Source: Alphaproteobacteria bacterium (GTDB taxonomy: Bacteria > Pseudomonadota > Alphaproteobacteria > UBA1280 > UBA6503). From it: a stretch of 64,000 nucleotides of DNA. The notes beneath the pieces were generated by a model. The model saw only the letters and a program-made list of their open reading frames with translations. It made no database searches and was not told the origin of the DNA. The position numbers and the translations under genes are program-made. Location of the stretch: the NCBI GenBank assembly GCA_021774615.1, contig JAJFIW010000004.1, forward strand, positions 1 through 64,000. Direction: 5' to 3'. Of the stretch, positions 16,356-23,505 are shown in pieces (the stretch's first letter is position 1; every line of letters starts with the position of its first letter).

Positions 16356-17381
16356 TTATGCCGCAGGAACACCTTTAGACGTTGTATAAACTAGCTTAAA
16401 TTGTTTGTCGGGCTCAATGATACCTTGTGCAGTTTTAGCAGCAATAGCACCCTCGGCAAACCCAGTTAAGATTAAATCTAGTTTACCCGCATAGTCGGTT
16501 ATGTCACCAATTGCTAAAATACCGTGGCGCGTGGTTTCCATGGTTGCTGGGGTAACTGCTATTTTCTTGCCACTTAGGTCTATTTCCCACTCAGCAATTG
16601 GGCCAAGGGCGGGGCTCATCCCGAAGAAACATAGTAGGTTGTCGCACTCTAACTGGGTGGGGTTATTTTCAAGGTCGGTAATGGTAATGGTGTTAAGTTG
16701 CCCATTGTCGCCATGCAATTGCGAGAGTTGCGCAGGTGCGTGGATAATTATTTTGCCACTTTCTTCAAGTTCTTTCATTTTTCTAACGGTGTCTTCTGCG
16801 GCTCTGAATGTATTACGACGGTGGATAACATGCACAGCCTTTGCTTTGGGTGCAAGTTCTACCGCCCAGTCTGCAGCGCTATCGCCACCACCTGCAATAA
16901 CAATGTTTTTATCGGCAAAGCGGTCTTTGTTGCGCACAGAATAGAACACAGATTTATTCTCGAACTCGGCTAAATTATCTAAAGGTGGGCGGCGAGGGGT
17001 GAATACTCCCATACCTGCTGCAATAATAACTACTTTAGCGTGGATGGTGTCGGTAGCTGTATTTAAGGTAAAGCTGCCGTCTTTGTTTTCAGTTAGCCCA
17101 TCTACAGGGTTGCACAGAATATATTCAGGCTTAAATGGTAGGGCTTGTTCGGCTAGGTTATTAACAATGTCGCCTGCCAAAATACTAGGGAAGCCAGGGA
17201 TGTCATAAATAGGTTTTTCTGGGTAAAGGGCGGTTAATTGCCCGCCAATTTCGGGGAGCGAGTCAATAACAGCGCACTTATAGCCTAATAGGCCTGCTTC
17301 AAATACCATAAATAGGCCGACAGGGCCTGCCCCAATAATAGCAATATCGGTAGTGGTAATGGTTTTTTGTGCATCAATCAT
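16356..17381 (-). CDS. Ferredoxin/flavodoxin-NADP reductase, thioredoxin-reductase fold
   Basis: This is an FAD- and NADP-binding reductase of the YumC/type-2 FNR group. At 341 residues it has FAD motif IIGAGPVGLF (14-23), a signature EIGGQLTALYPEKPIYDIPG, NADP motif AGGGDSAADWAVELAP (about 161-176) with the HRR of IHRRNTFRA, and the late AIGDITDYAGKLDLILTGF flavin-contact motif. It lacks the CxxC pair of true thioredoxin reductases, so it should reduce ferredoxin or flavodoxin rather than thioredoxin. AGGAAA precedes the ATG. It is divergent from tsaE-amgK. Confidence 0.93.
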   Translation of the reverse strand: MIDAQKTITTTDIAIIGAGPVGLFMVFEAGLLGYKCAVIDSLPEIGGQLTALYPEKPIYDIPGFPSILAGDIVNNLAEQALPFKPEYILCNPVDGLTENKDGSFTLNTATDTIHAKVVIIAAGMGVFTPRRPPLDNLAEFENKSVFYSVRNKDRFADKNIVIAGGGDSAADWAVELAPKAKAVHVIHRRNTFRAAEDTVRKMKELEESGKIIIHAPAQLSQLHGDNGQLNTITITDLENNPTQLECDNLLCFFGMSPALGPIAEWEIDLSGKKIAVTPATMETTRHGILAIGDITDYAGKLDLILTGFAEGAIAAKTAQGIIEPDKQFKLVYTTSKGVPAA

Positions 17382-17445
17382 CTATATTTTCCTACGTTTT
17401 GAGGTGATTATAGGCATTTTTTATAGGCTGTAAACTGTTGTGTGC

Positions 17446-17474
17446 TTGTATTATGTGCGATTTTTTTATAGAAT
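17446..17474 (+). promoter_or_regulatory. Promoter of tsaE-amgK, likely leaderless
   Basis: TTGTAT (17446-17451), 17-bp spacer, TAGAAT (17469-17474). Only 9 nt separate the -10 from the ATG at 17484, and there is no Shine-Dalgarno. The transcript should begin within about 3 nt of the start codon. Confidence 0.6.
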
Positions 17475-17483
17475 TTAGCCATT

Positions 17484-18968
17484 ATGGTAGAATTGGTAAA
17501 ATATTGTCCGACACCACAAGCAACAGAACAGCTTGCAAAAGATATTGCACCGTTCCTGTTAGCTGGTGATGTTATTGCCCTTACGGGTTATCTTGGTGCT
17601 GGTAAAAGCCATTTTGCTAGGGCTCTTATTATAGCTCTTGGCTGTAAGCAAAAACACCTCCCTAGCCCAACTTTTAATTTATTACAAGTTTATGACGATA
17701 CTCGGATGCCAGTTGCGCACGCCGATTTTTATCGCCTTCAATCTCCTGAGGAAGCTGACGACTTAGCTTTAGAAGGGTTCCTAGAGCATGGCCTAACAAT
17801 AATCGAGTGGCCAGAAAATGCTGAACATATCATCCCTAGTAATGCACTGTGGATTAACATTGTAGATGAAGGTGAAGGCCGTAAATTTGTACTTAAAGCA
17901 GACAGCAGCTGGGAGAAGAAATTTGGTCTATTTGCCCCCGAGCTTCGGCGTAAAAGCTCGGAGAAAAATCGCCTAGCATACCTTGCTGAACATACTGGCC
18001 GTAATAGCCATGTGTTAACCCCAGTATCGGCTGATGCATCATTCCGTAGTTATTGGCGTTTTAGTGGCGAAGATAAGCAAACTATATTGATGGATGCACC
18101 ACCACCAATAGAGGACATTGCCTGCTTTGCTGAAATTGATAAATACCTAGAGGGTATTGGTATTCATGCTCCGCATATTCACCAGCTAGACACTAAAAAA
18201 GGTTATGCCCTTATTGAAGATATGGGCAACACTACTTTTTATACTGCTATTAAAGAAGGAGCGGATACTTTAACCCTTTACCAAAAAGCGGTTGATGTAT
18301 TAGCGCATGTTGCAAGAAGCCCCAGAGCACATGTCCCTGTTTATGACATAAATATGTATAAAGACGAGGCAAGTGTATTTAGCGACTGGTATATGCCTAC
18401 AGCTAATGGGCATGCAACCCATACCGCCGAGCGCCGCCAATATAGAGAGATTATGGCCAGCTTCTACGACATTATTAAAGCTGTGCCTACTACCACTATG
18501 TTTAAAGACTACCATTGCCAAAATTTAATGTTACTTAGCCCTGTCAAAGACGTTAAAAGCCATGCAGATATAGTACAAAATATTGCTGATGTAGGCGTAC
18601 TAGACTTCCAGGATGCACGGGTTGGACCTGCTACATACGACCTTGCAAGCCTACTTTATGATGTAAGATTTGATGTGCCATCAGATATCCACGATATTCT
18701 AATAAAACGCTTTGTCGATAGCCTTGACGGTGCAGTTACCATGCAAGCCTTTATGGATAGCTACCGATTATTTGCTATCCAAAATCTATTACGGATTGCA
18801 GGTGTGTTTACACGGCTTGCTTACCGTGACGGTAAAACTAATTATTTAGACTATATGCCACGGTTATGGGGGCATTTAGATAAATTGCTGGCACAAACGC
18901 CACAAGCAAAAGAGTTGGTAGTATTTTTATCTAAGAATACACCAACTATTCGGGAGATTGCTGTATGA
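17484..18968 (+). CDS. TsaE-AmgK fusion: tRNA t6A ATPase joined to amino-sugar kinase
   Basis: Residues about 1-150 are TsaE, the ATPase that supports N6-threonylcarbamoyladenosine formation on tRNA (P-loop GYLGAGKSHFARA, K41; PSPTFNLLQVYD; HADFYRL). Residues about 165-494 are an aminoglycoside-phosphotransferase-like kinase of the AmgK type. AmgK phosphorylates MurNAc/GlcNAc at the anomeric carbon in cell-wall recycling (ADASFRSYWRF, MFKDYHCQNLML with the catalytic Asp, VLDFQDARVGPATYDLASLLYD metal site). murU follows with an ATGA overlap, which supports the kinase role. Fused TsaE-phosphotransferase proteins are known in alphaproteobacteria. Confidence 0.93.
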   Translation: MVELVKYCPTPQATEQLAKDIAPFLLAGDVIALTGYLGAGKSHFARALIIALGCKQKHLPSPTFNLLQVYDDTRMPVAHADFYRLQSPEEADDLALEGFLEHGLTIIEWPENAEHIIPSNALWINIVDEGEGRKFVLKADSSWEKKFGLFAPELRRKSSEKNRLAYLAEHTGRNSHVLTPVSADASFRSYWRFSGEDKQTILMDAPPPIEDIACFAEIDKYLEGIGIHAPHIHQLDTKKGYALIEDMGNTTFYTAIKEGADTLTLYQKAVDVLAHVARSPRAHVPVYDINMYKDEASVFSDWYMPTANGHATHTAERRQYREIMASFYDIIKAVPTTTMFKDYHCQNLMLLSPVKDVKSHADIVQNIADVGVLDFQDARVGPATYDLASLLYDVRFDVPSDIHDILIKRFVDSLDGAVTMQAFMDSYRLFAIQNLLRIAGVFTRLAYRDGKTNYLDYMPRLWGHLDKLLAQTPQAKELVVFLSKNTPTIREIAV

Positions 18969-19687
18969 AAACCAACGCGATGATACTTGCCGCAGGCCGT
19001 GGAACAAGACTAAAAGATTTAACAATCGATACCCCTAAACCATTGGTTCCTGTTGCTGGAGTTCGCCCATTAGAAAGAACTTTACAACTATTGGATAATG
19101 CAGGCTACAGTCGTGTAGTTGTTAATGCATGGTATTTTGCCGAACAAATTGTAGACGTTGCTAACGACCACAAAGCAATGGACATAAAAGTAATATGTGA
19201 AGATGAATTATTAGACACAGGTGGTGGTATCAAGAACGCTCTGCCAGAATTAGGAAAAGAGCCATTTCTAGCCGTTAATGGCGATCTTATCTGGAGTGAA
19301 GAGCTTAACCCTATTTTAAAAGAGCTTCCTACTATCTTTGATGAAAGCAAAATGGATGCATTATTACTATTAATCCCTACCGATAAAGCTTTAGGCTATA
19401 GCGGTAAAGGGGACTTTTTTCTTGATGAAGATGGTGGCCTAGTGTGGCGTAATGGCTCTGCAAGTGCACCATATGTTTATGCGTGTATACAAGTATTGCA
19501 CCCTCGTTTGTTTGATGGCTTGCCTGATACCCCTTTTCCGATGATAAATGCCTACAATAAAGCTGCTAAAGCTGGCCGTTTGTATGGCCATGTATACCAA
19601 GGGGAATGGGCAGACATGGGTACCCCTAATGGTATGCAGGCTGCTGACGACTTGTTGGTGAGAATTGGCCGCTCTGTAGCAGCATAA
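18965..19687 (+). CDS. murU: MurNAc-1-phosphate uridylyltransferase MurU
   Basis: This nucleotidyltransferase makes UDP-MurNAc from MurNAc-1-phosphate, the step after AmgK in the recycling bypass that avoids MurA. At 240 residues it has the NTP-transferase signature MILAAGRGTRLKDLTIDTPKPL (residues 6-27), ETxGGI-type LDTGGGIKNALPELG, VNGDLIW (metal Asp) and the C-terminal WADMGTPNGMQAADD. It overlaps the kinase gene by 4 bp (ATGA). In bacteria with this pathway, recycling gives intrinsic fosfomycin tolerance. Confidence 0.94.
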   Translation: MKTNAMILAAGRGTRLKDLTIDTPKPLVPVAGVRPLERTLQLLDNAGYSRVVVNAWYFAEQIVDVANDHKAMDIKVICEDELLDTGGGIKNALPELGKEPFLAVNGDLIWSEELNPILKELPTIFDESKMDALLLLIPTDKALGYSGKGDFFLDEDGGLVWRNGSASAPYVYACIQVLHPRLFDGLPDTPFPMINAYNKAAKAGRLYGHVYQGEWADMGTPNGMQAADDLLVRIGRSVAA

Positions 19688-19695
19688 TAAAACTC

Positions 19696-19789
19696 TTGAT
19701 TTAAATACAAATAATTAGCACACTGCTAGTTATTAATTTAAATCTTTTCTTATCTTTTAATCAGGACAGATAGGTGTTAAGCCTTTCTG
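19696..19789 (+). promoter_or_regulatory. Promoter, pyrimidine tract and hairpin leader of protease 1
   Basis: A weak promoter TTGATT-N17-CACACT (19696-19724) is followed by a pyrimidine tract with TTATCTTTTAATC (19743-19762). The hairpin arms CAGATAGG (19767-19774) and CCTTTCTG (19782-19789), with one mismatch and a 7-nt loop, end exactly 8 nt before ATG 19798. The only purine-rich ribosome-binding-like sequence (GATAGG) is inside the 5' arm. Confidence 0.55.
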
Positions 19790-19797
19790 GTATAATT

Positions 19798-20514
19798 ATG
19801 CGTTTACTATTATGTGCGCTATTTATTTTGTTTTTACCTTTCGATCATCCTAACCCAAATCTCCACCAAGAGATGCAGGTATACTCTATTAACCTCTCTA
19901 AAGAGTGGTATAGCCGTGGTTGTGTTGACCCCGAGGAAATGAAAGACTCGGTGGTTATTTTACCAAATGCTACTGCATTTGCAGTAGCGCCTGATGTTTT
20001 GGTAACAAACCACCATGTAAAAAATAAAAGCGCAAAGAATTTTGCAGTTACTTCTTTTTATGAATATGAAAATGGCTTATCTGGATTTGAGCGAGAATCA
20101 ACAATTCTGTATACAAAATACAACTTTGATATCAGCGTAATTAAACTCCAAAAGGGGATACCTCTTTTATGGGTAAAACCAGTTAAAATTGCGACTAGCC
20201 CTTTATATGCTGATGACTTAGTTATGTATATTGGCCACCCTGCTGGTGGAAGGTATATTACTACTTTTGGTAGGGTTAAATGGTATACTTGGTCAATTAA
20301 TACCGATGGCATTTTGCTGTGGTCAATTGATAGTAAAGGGTATACTCGTGGTGGTAACTCAGGCTCGCCAATGTTTAACTGTAGAGGTGAGGTTGTAGGA
20401 GTTCATCATTCCAGTAATATTAAGTCGATAAACACAAAGGAACAGGTAGCCTCTTATGGCACAACATTAAAGCAATTAAGAGCCTCTCTGCAAAGAGCAG
20501 GAGTATCTTTTTAA
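19798..20514 (+). CDS. Membrane-anchored trypsin-like serine protease, tandem copy 1
   Basis: This is a short S1/V8-type protease with an N-terminal hydrophobic anchor or signal (MRLLLCALFILFLPF), so the catalytic domain should be periplasmic. The triad is intact: H73 in VLVTNHHV, D111 in FDISVIKL, S188 in GGNSGSPMF, followed by GEVVGVHHSS. There is no PDZ domain, so it is not DegP. Substrate and partner are unknown. I chose ATG 19798 because it aligns with the starts and leader hairpins of the three sister genes. GTG 19774 in the same frame is an alternative but abuts the GATAGG. A 20-bp perfect hairpin ends the gene. Confidence 0.85.
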   Translation: MRLLLCALFILFLPFDHPNPNLHQEMQVYSINLSKEWYSRGCVDPEEMKDSVVILPNATAFAVAPDVLVTNHHVKNKSAKNFAVTSFYEYENGLSGFERESTILYTKYNFDISVIKLQKGIPLLWVKPVKIATSPLYADDLVMYIGHPAGGRYITTFGRVKWYTWSINTDGILLWSIDSKGYTRGGNSGSPMFNCRGEVVGVHHSSNIKSINTKEQVASYGTTLKQLRASLQRAGVSF

Positions 20515-20561
20515 CGGAACAACAATAGCCCGCCATTTCTAGGCGGGCTATTGTTGTTCCG
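20515..20561 (+). terminator. Long perfect hairpin after protease 1
   Basis: A 20-bp perfect stem (5' arm beginning CGGAACAACAATAG, 7-nt loop) starts right after the stop codon. No T tract follows, so it may act as an RNA 3'-end stabiliser as well as a terminator. Confidence 0.65.
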
Positions 20562-20569
20562 GATATATA

Positions 20570-20666
20570 TTGCTTTAGGGTTATAAATTATTCATACTGT
20601 CAGTATTTAGAAATTATCTTATCTCCTTTTCTTTTTTATGAGGTCAAGAAAGCGAAAGTTTTCTTG
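20570..20666 (+). promoter_or_regulatory. Promoter, pyrimidine tract and hairpin leader of protease 2
   Basis: TTGCTT (20570-20575), N17, CATACT (20593-20598), then 15 nt and TTATCTTATCTCCTTTTC from 20614. A perfect 7-bp hairpin CAAGAAA (20645-20651) / TTTCTTG (20660-20666) with an 8-nt loop ends exactly 8 nt before ATG 20675. There is no good Shine-Dalgarno between hairpin and ATG. Confidence 0.65.
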
Positions 20667-20674
20667 ATGAAAAT

Positions 20675-21451
20675 ATGAGATATTTTGTTAAGAATATATT
20701 TTATATAGCACTTTTATTAGTATCATTATTAATCATCCACCAAGTAAAAATACTGCCCTCTGAAGAGAAATCGGAAGATTTTTACGAAGATTTACAATAT
20801 TTATCTGATTCTCTTGCCCAAGAATGGCATGCTAAAGGTTGTGTTGATGCAGATAAACTAAAAGATTCAGTGTTGGTTGTTAGTAGAGCTACAGGTTTCT
20901 TTTTAACAAGCAACATGTTCATTACCAATGACCATGTTACCCGCGAAACGCAGGGCTCTTTTAAGGCAGAATCCTTCTACGAATATAGCAATAGCATAAC
21001 GATGCATCGAGAGGTAAAGATGATGTATACAAACTCTGAGGACGATATTAGTATTATTAATATTGATAAGGGGCACGCTTTTCTTAATCCAAAACCAGTA
21101 AAATTAGCAAGATCTAACCCATCAGAAGGCGAGATCGTTATGTATATAGGTAACCCTAATACACATAGATATAAGGTTGGTTATGGTAAGGTAGATAATA
21201 AGAAATGGATGCCTAATTACTCAGGTTACCCTATAAGAAATATGGCAAGCTTTGTAAAAGTAATTTATATTACAGGCCATACTAGTGGGGGTAATTCAGG
21301 CTCGCCAATATTCAATTGTGGTGGTGAGGTTGTGGGTATCCACATTGCTAGTAATATAAAAGCTGCTGGCCGCATTGAAGATTTATATGCCTTAGCAATT
21401 CCTGTAGTTAAACTTAGGGAATCTATAGCCAAGTCAGACATTGTCTATTAA
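20675..21451 (+). CDS. Membrane-anchored trypsin-like serine protease, tandem copy 2
   Basis: This is a 258-residue relative of the preceding protease. An N-terminal membrane segment (about 7-24) is followed by EDFYEDLQYLSDSLAQEWHAKGCVD, a region shared by all four copies in the form of two helices and a WxxxxC motif. Triad: H87 in FITNDHV, D124 in EDDISIINI, S208 in GGNSGSPIFNC. The cysteine near residue 60 and the one after the active-site serine (FNC) are conserved in all copies and may form a disulfide. It probably acts in the periplasm. Its target is unknown. Confidence 0.87.
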   Translation: MRYFVKNIFYIALLLVSLLIIHQVKILPSEEKSEDFYEDLQYLSDSLAQEWHAKGCVDADKLKDSVLVVSRATGFFLTSNMFITNDHVTRETQGSFKAESFYEYSNSITMHREVKMMYTNSEDDISIINIDKGHAFLNPKPVKLARSNPSEGEIVMYIGNPNTHRYKVGYGKVDNKKWMPNYSGYPIRNMASFVKVIYITGHTSGGNSGSPIFNCGGEVVGIHIASNIKAAGRIEDLYALAIPVVKLRESIAKSDIVY

Positions 21452-21453
21452 TA

Positions 21454-21487
21454 AAAAGCCCCACATTTTCTGGTGGGGCTTTTGTTA
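21454..21487 (+). terminator. Rho-independent terminator after protease 2
   Basis: An 11-bp perfect stem AAAAGCCCCAC / GTGGGGCTTTT with an 8-nt loop runs into a short T run. Confidence 0.82.
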
Positions 21488-21495
21488 ATCAATAC

Positions 21496-21600
21496 TTGCA
21501 TATAGGCTATAGATTATTCATAATGTTGGGATAAAAAATTATCTTTTTTACTTTTCAGAATTTTTCATTCTATGAGAGCAGAAGGCTTCTAACCCTTCTG
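21496..21600 (+). promoter_or_regulatory. Promoter, pyrimidine tract and hairpin leader of protease 3
   Basis: TTGCAT (21496-21501), N17, CATAAT (21519-21524), 14 nt, then a TTATCTTTTTTACTTTTC-like tract from 21539. A perfect 7-bp hairpin CAGAAGG (21579-21585) / CCTTCTG (21594-21600) with an 8-nt loop ends 8 nt before ATG 21609. The Shine-Dalgarno-like GAAGG is in the 5' arm, so it would be hidden when the hairpin forms. Confidence 0.68.
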
Positions 21601-21608
21601 ATATTACT

Positions 21609-22388
21609 ATGCGATACTTACTACTTATTATCGTTATTTTGTTGAGTTCTATATTTTATATATCTTCTCAACTGGGAGATATCCCAACTAAGGAGCAGTC
21701 TAAATTACTGTATAAAACTCTACAAGCATACTCGGACCACTTGTCTAGGCAATGGCATATTAAAGGTTGTGCTGATCCAGAAATTCTAAAGCATTCTGTG
21801 TTACGCCTTAATCGTGCAACTGCCTTTCTGCTTGAGCCTAATGTTCTTGTTACAAACCACCATGTTATGCAAAGGGTTGCCTCTGAAGAATTAATCCTGT
21901 CTTCTTTTTATGAATATCAAAATAATTTGTTATTTAATCGAGAGTTGGAGGTTCTATATAGCAGCTATTGGCATGACATTAGTGTTGCTAGGGTTAGTAC
22001 AGACCTCCCTTTTTTATGGGCAGAGCCTGTTAAACTTGCAACTTCTGAGCCAAAATATGGTGATTTATTGGTATATATTGGTCACCCTTACGACGAAGAT
22101 GAAAAATATATAGTTACCTATGGCAGTGTGTATGAGCAAGGGTGGTTCCAGAGCTTTTATTACTACCCATCATATGAATTAATAAATCATAACGATTTTT
22201 TCTATGCAAAGGGCTATACGCGCTATGGTAACTCTGGTTCTCCAGTGTTTAACTGCGCAGGGGAAATTGTTGCAGTTCATTTTAATAGTAACATCGAGAA
22301 AGCTAGTAATTTTGACGATGTATTCTCTATTGCAACAACTCTATTAGAACTAAGACGTGCTATCCAAAGAGCTGGCCTTGACCAGTAA
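21609..22388 (+). CDS. Membrane-anchored trypsin-like serine protease, tandem copy 3
   Basis: This 259-residue family member starts with a hydrophobic segment (MRYLLLIIVILLSSIFYISS). The shared helical region LYKTLQAYSDHLSRQWHIKGCAD precedes the protease domain. Triad: H85 in VLVTNHHV, D123 in WHDISVARV, S209 in YGNSGSPVFNC. Loops differ from its sisters, notably the insert around YDEDEKYIVTYGSVYEQGWFQ, which could change substrate choice. It is bracketed by its own promoter and terminator. It may be an anchored periplasmic protease or a released one. Confidence 0.87.
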   Translation: MRYLLLIIVILLSSIFYISSQLGDIPTKEQSKLLYKTLQAYSDHLSRQWHIKGCADPEILKHSVLRLNRATAFLLEPNVLVTNHHVMQRVASEELILSSFYEYQNNLLFNRELEVLYSSYWHDISVARVSTDLPFLWAEPVKLATSEPKYGDLLVYIGHPYDEDEKYIVTYGSVYEQGWFQSFYYYPSYELINHNDFFYAKGYTRYGNSGSPVFNCAGEIVAVHFNSNIEKASNFDDVFSIATTLLELRRAIQRAGLDQ

Positions 22389-22422
22389 AAACAGCCCACC
22401 ATTATGACGGTGGGCTGTTTTT
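22387..22422 (+). terminator. Rho-independent terminator after protease 3
   Basis: A 14-bp perfect stem AAAAACAGCCCACC / GGTGGGCTGTTTTT with an 8-nt loop overlaps the stop codon and ends in five T residues. Confidence 0.88.
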
Positions 22423-22444
22423 GTTTTCTATAAATTAAGAGATC

Positions 22445-22545
22445 TTGCTCTATTTGTAAGATTAATACATACTCTTAATTAAAATATTATAAATCTTATT
22501 TCCTTTTAATTTTCTCCACGAGACAGGGAGGCGTGAGCTTTTCTG
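22445..22545 (+). promoter_or_regulatory. Promoter, pyrimidine tract and hairpin leader of protease 4
   Basis: TTGCTC (22445-22450), N17, CATACT (22468-22473), 20 nt, then TCTTATTTCCTTTTAATTTTC from 22494. The hairpin CAGGGAGG (22524-22531) / CTTTTCTG (22538-22545) is fully paired if three G-U pairs are allowed, with a 6-nt loop. It ends 8 nt before ATG 22554. The GGGAGG is in the 5' arm. Confidence 0.62.
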
Positions 22546-22553
22546 GTATAGTT

Positions 22554-23354
22554 ATGCGATATTCATTGCGAGTCTTATTTGTTATTATTTGCTTGATAGT
22601 TATTTATTTCCTGTTTTTTTCTAAACCCGAGCTTACAGATGCTGAGGTTTACAACATGCATAGAGAATTAGAGCATTATTCTGATTTATTATCTGAACAA
22701 TGGGCTAATCAGCGTTGTGTTGACCCTGAAACATTAAAAAACTCAGTTGTTATATTTAATAATGCGACAGGGTTTGTGATTGCACCAAACATTGTTATGA
22801 CAAATGAGCACGTCACAAGTAAAGACCTTCTTAGGAAGTCAGCGGTGCGCTCTTTTTATGAGTATAACAATAGTTATGTATTCGAGAGAAGGCTATCTTT
22901 GTTATATAGCGATGCTGCTACTGATGTTAGTATTGTTAGAATTGATAACATCCCTAAGCTATTATCAGCAGAGCCTATTAAATTAGCAACTATACAACCT
23001 GTATATGGTGATTTACTAATGTATATTGGACACCCCGCAGGGGATGATAAATATACAGTTAGTTATGGCAGGGCTAAGTTTCCTAATTGGCTTGTAAGGC
23101 GGATGCGTTCGCCATTCTTTGGTGAAGGGGTTCAGCTTCATTATGCTTTGCATATTAAAGGCTATACTCGTCCTGGTAATTCAGGTTCACCAGTTTTTAA
23201 TTGTAGCGGTGAAGTTGTGGGTATGCATCATACTAGTATTTACCATGGCGATAATCATATATACATTAGGCAGCTCTACGAGCCATTTTCAGCGGCAGCA
23301 ACATTACCGCAGTTGATATATGCTTTAGAGTTATCAAAAATTAATATCAAGTAA
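22554..23354 (+). CDS. Membrane-anchored trypsin-like serine protease, tandem copy 4
   Basis: This 266-residue member has an N-terminal membrane segment (VLFVIICLIVIYFLFF) and the shared NMHRELEHYSDLLSEQWANQRCVD region. Triad: H86 in VMTNEHV, D124 in ATDVSIVRI, S210 in GNSGSPVFNC, then GEVVGMHHTS. It is closest to copy 1 in leader and N-terminus. I set the start at ATG 22554 by alignment with the other three. GTG 22533 directly after GGGAGGC is the in-frame alternative. It is the last of the protease run. The porin gene follows on the same strand after a long hairpin. Confidence 0.85.
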   Translation: MRYSLRVLFVIICLIVIYFLFFSKPELTDAEVYNMHRELEHYSDLLSEQWANQRCVDPETLKNSVVIFNNATGFVIAPNIVMTNEHVTSKDLLRKSAVRSFYEYNNSYVFERRLSLLYSDAATDVSIVRIDNIPKLLSAEPIKLATIQPVYGDLLMYIGHPAGDDKYTVSYGRAKFPNWLVRRMRSPFFGEGVQLHYALHIKGYTRPGNSGSPVFNCSGEVVGMHHTSIYHGDNHIYIRQLYEPFSAAATLPQLIYALELSKINIK

Positions 23355-23398
23355 CAAATAAACACCACCTTATTAGGGTGGTGTTTATTTGTTACTTG
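23348..23398 (+). terminator. Very long perfect hairpin after protease 4
   Basis: A 22-bp perfect stem (5' arm begins CAAGTAACAAATAAAC) with a 7-nt loop contains the stop codon of the protease. No T tract follows. This is the longest perfect stem seen in the window. Confidence 0.65.
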
Positions 23399-23505
23399 AG
23401 GCTGGTTAAGCTTAGCTATGTATATCAAAATATTGTTGATATATAACCTATTTAAGGTAGACTTACTTTGTTGAATTATAATAATAATAATTAGGTAGTC
23501 TAAAA

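Noticed and set aside
19767-19789. Protease leader hairpins as terminators of the preceding genes
   Set aside because: Each preceding gene already has its own strong hairpin upstream of the promoter, and these stems have a fixed 8-nt distance to the ATG.
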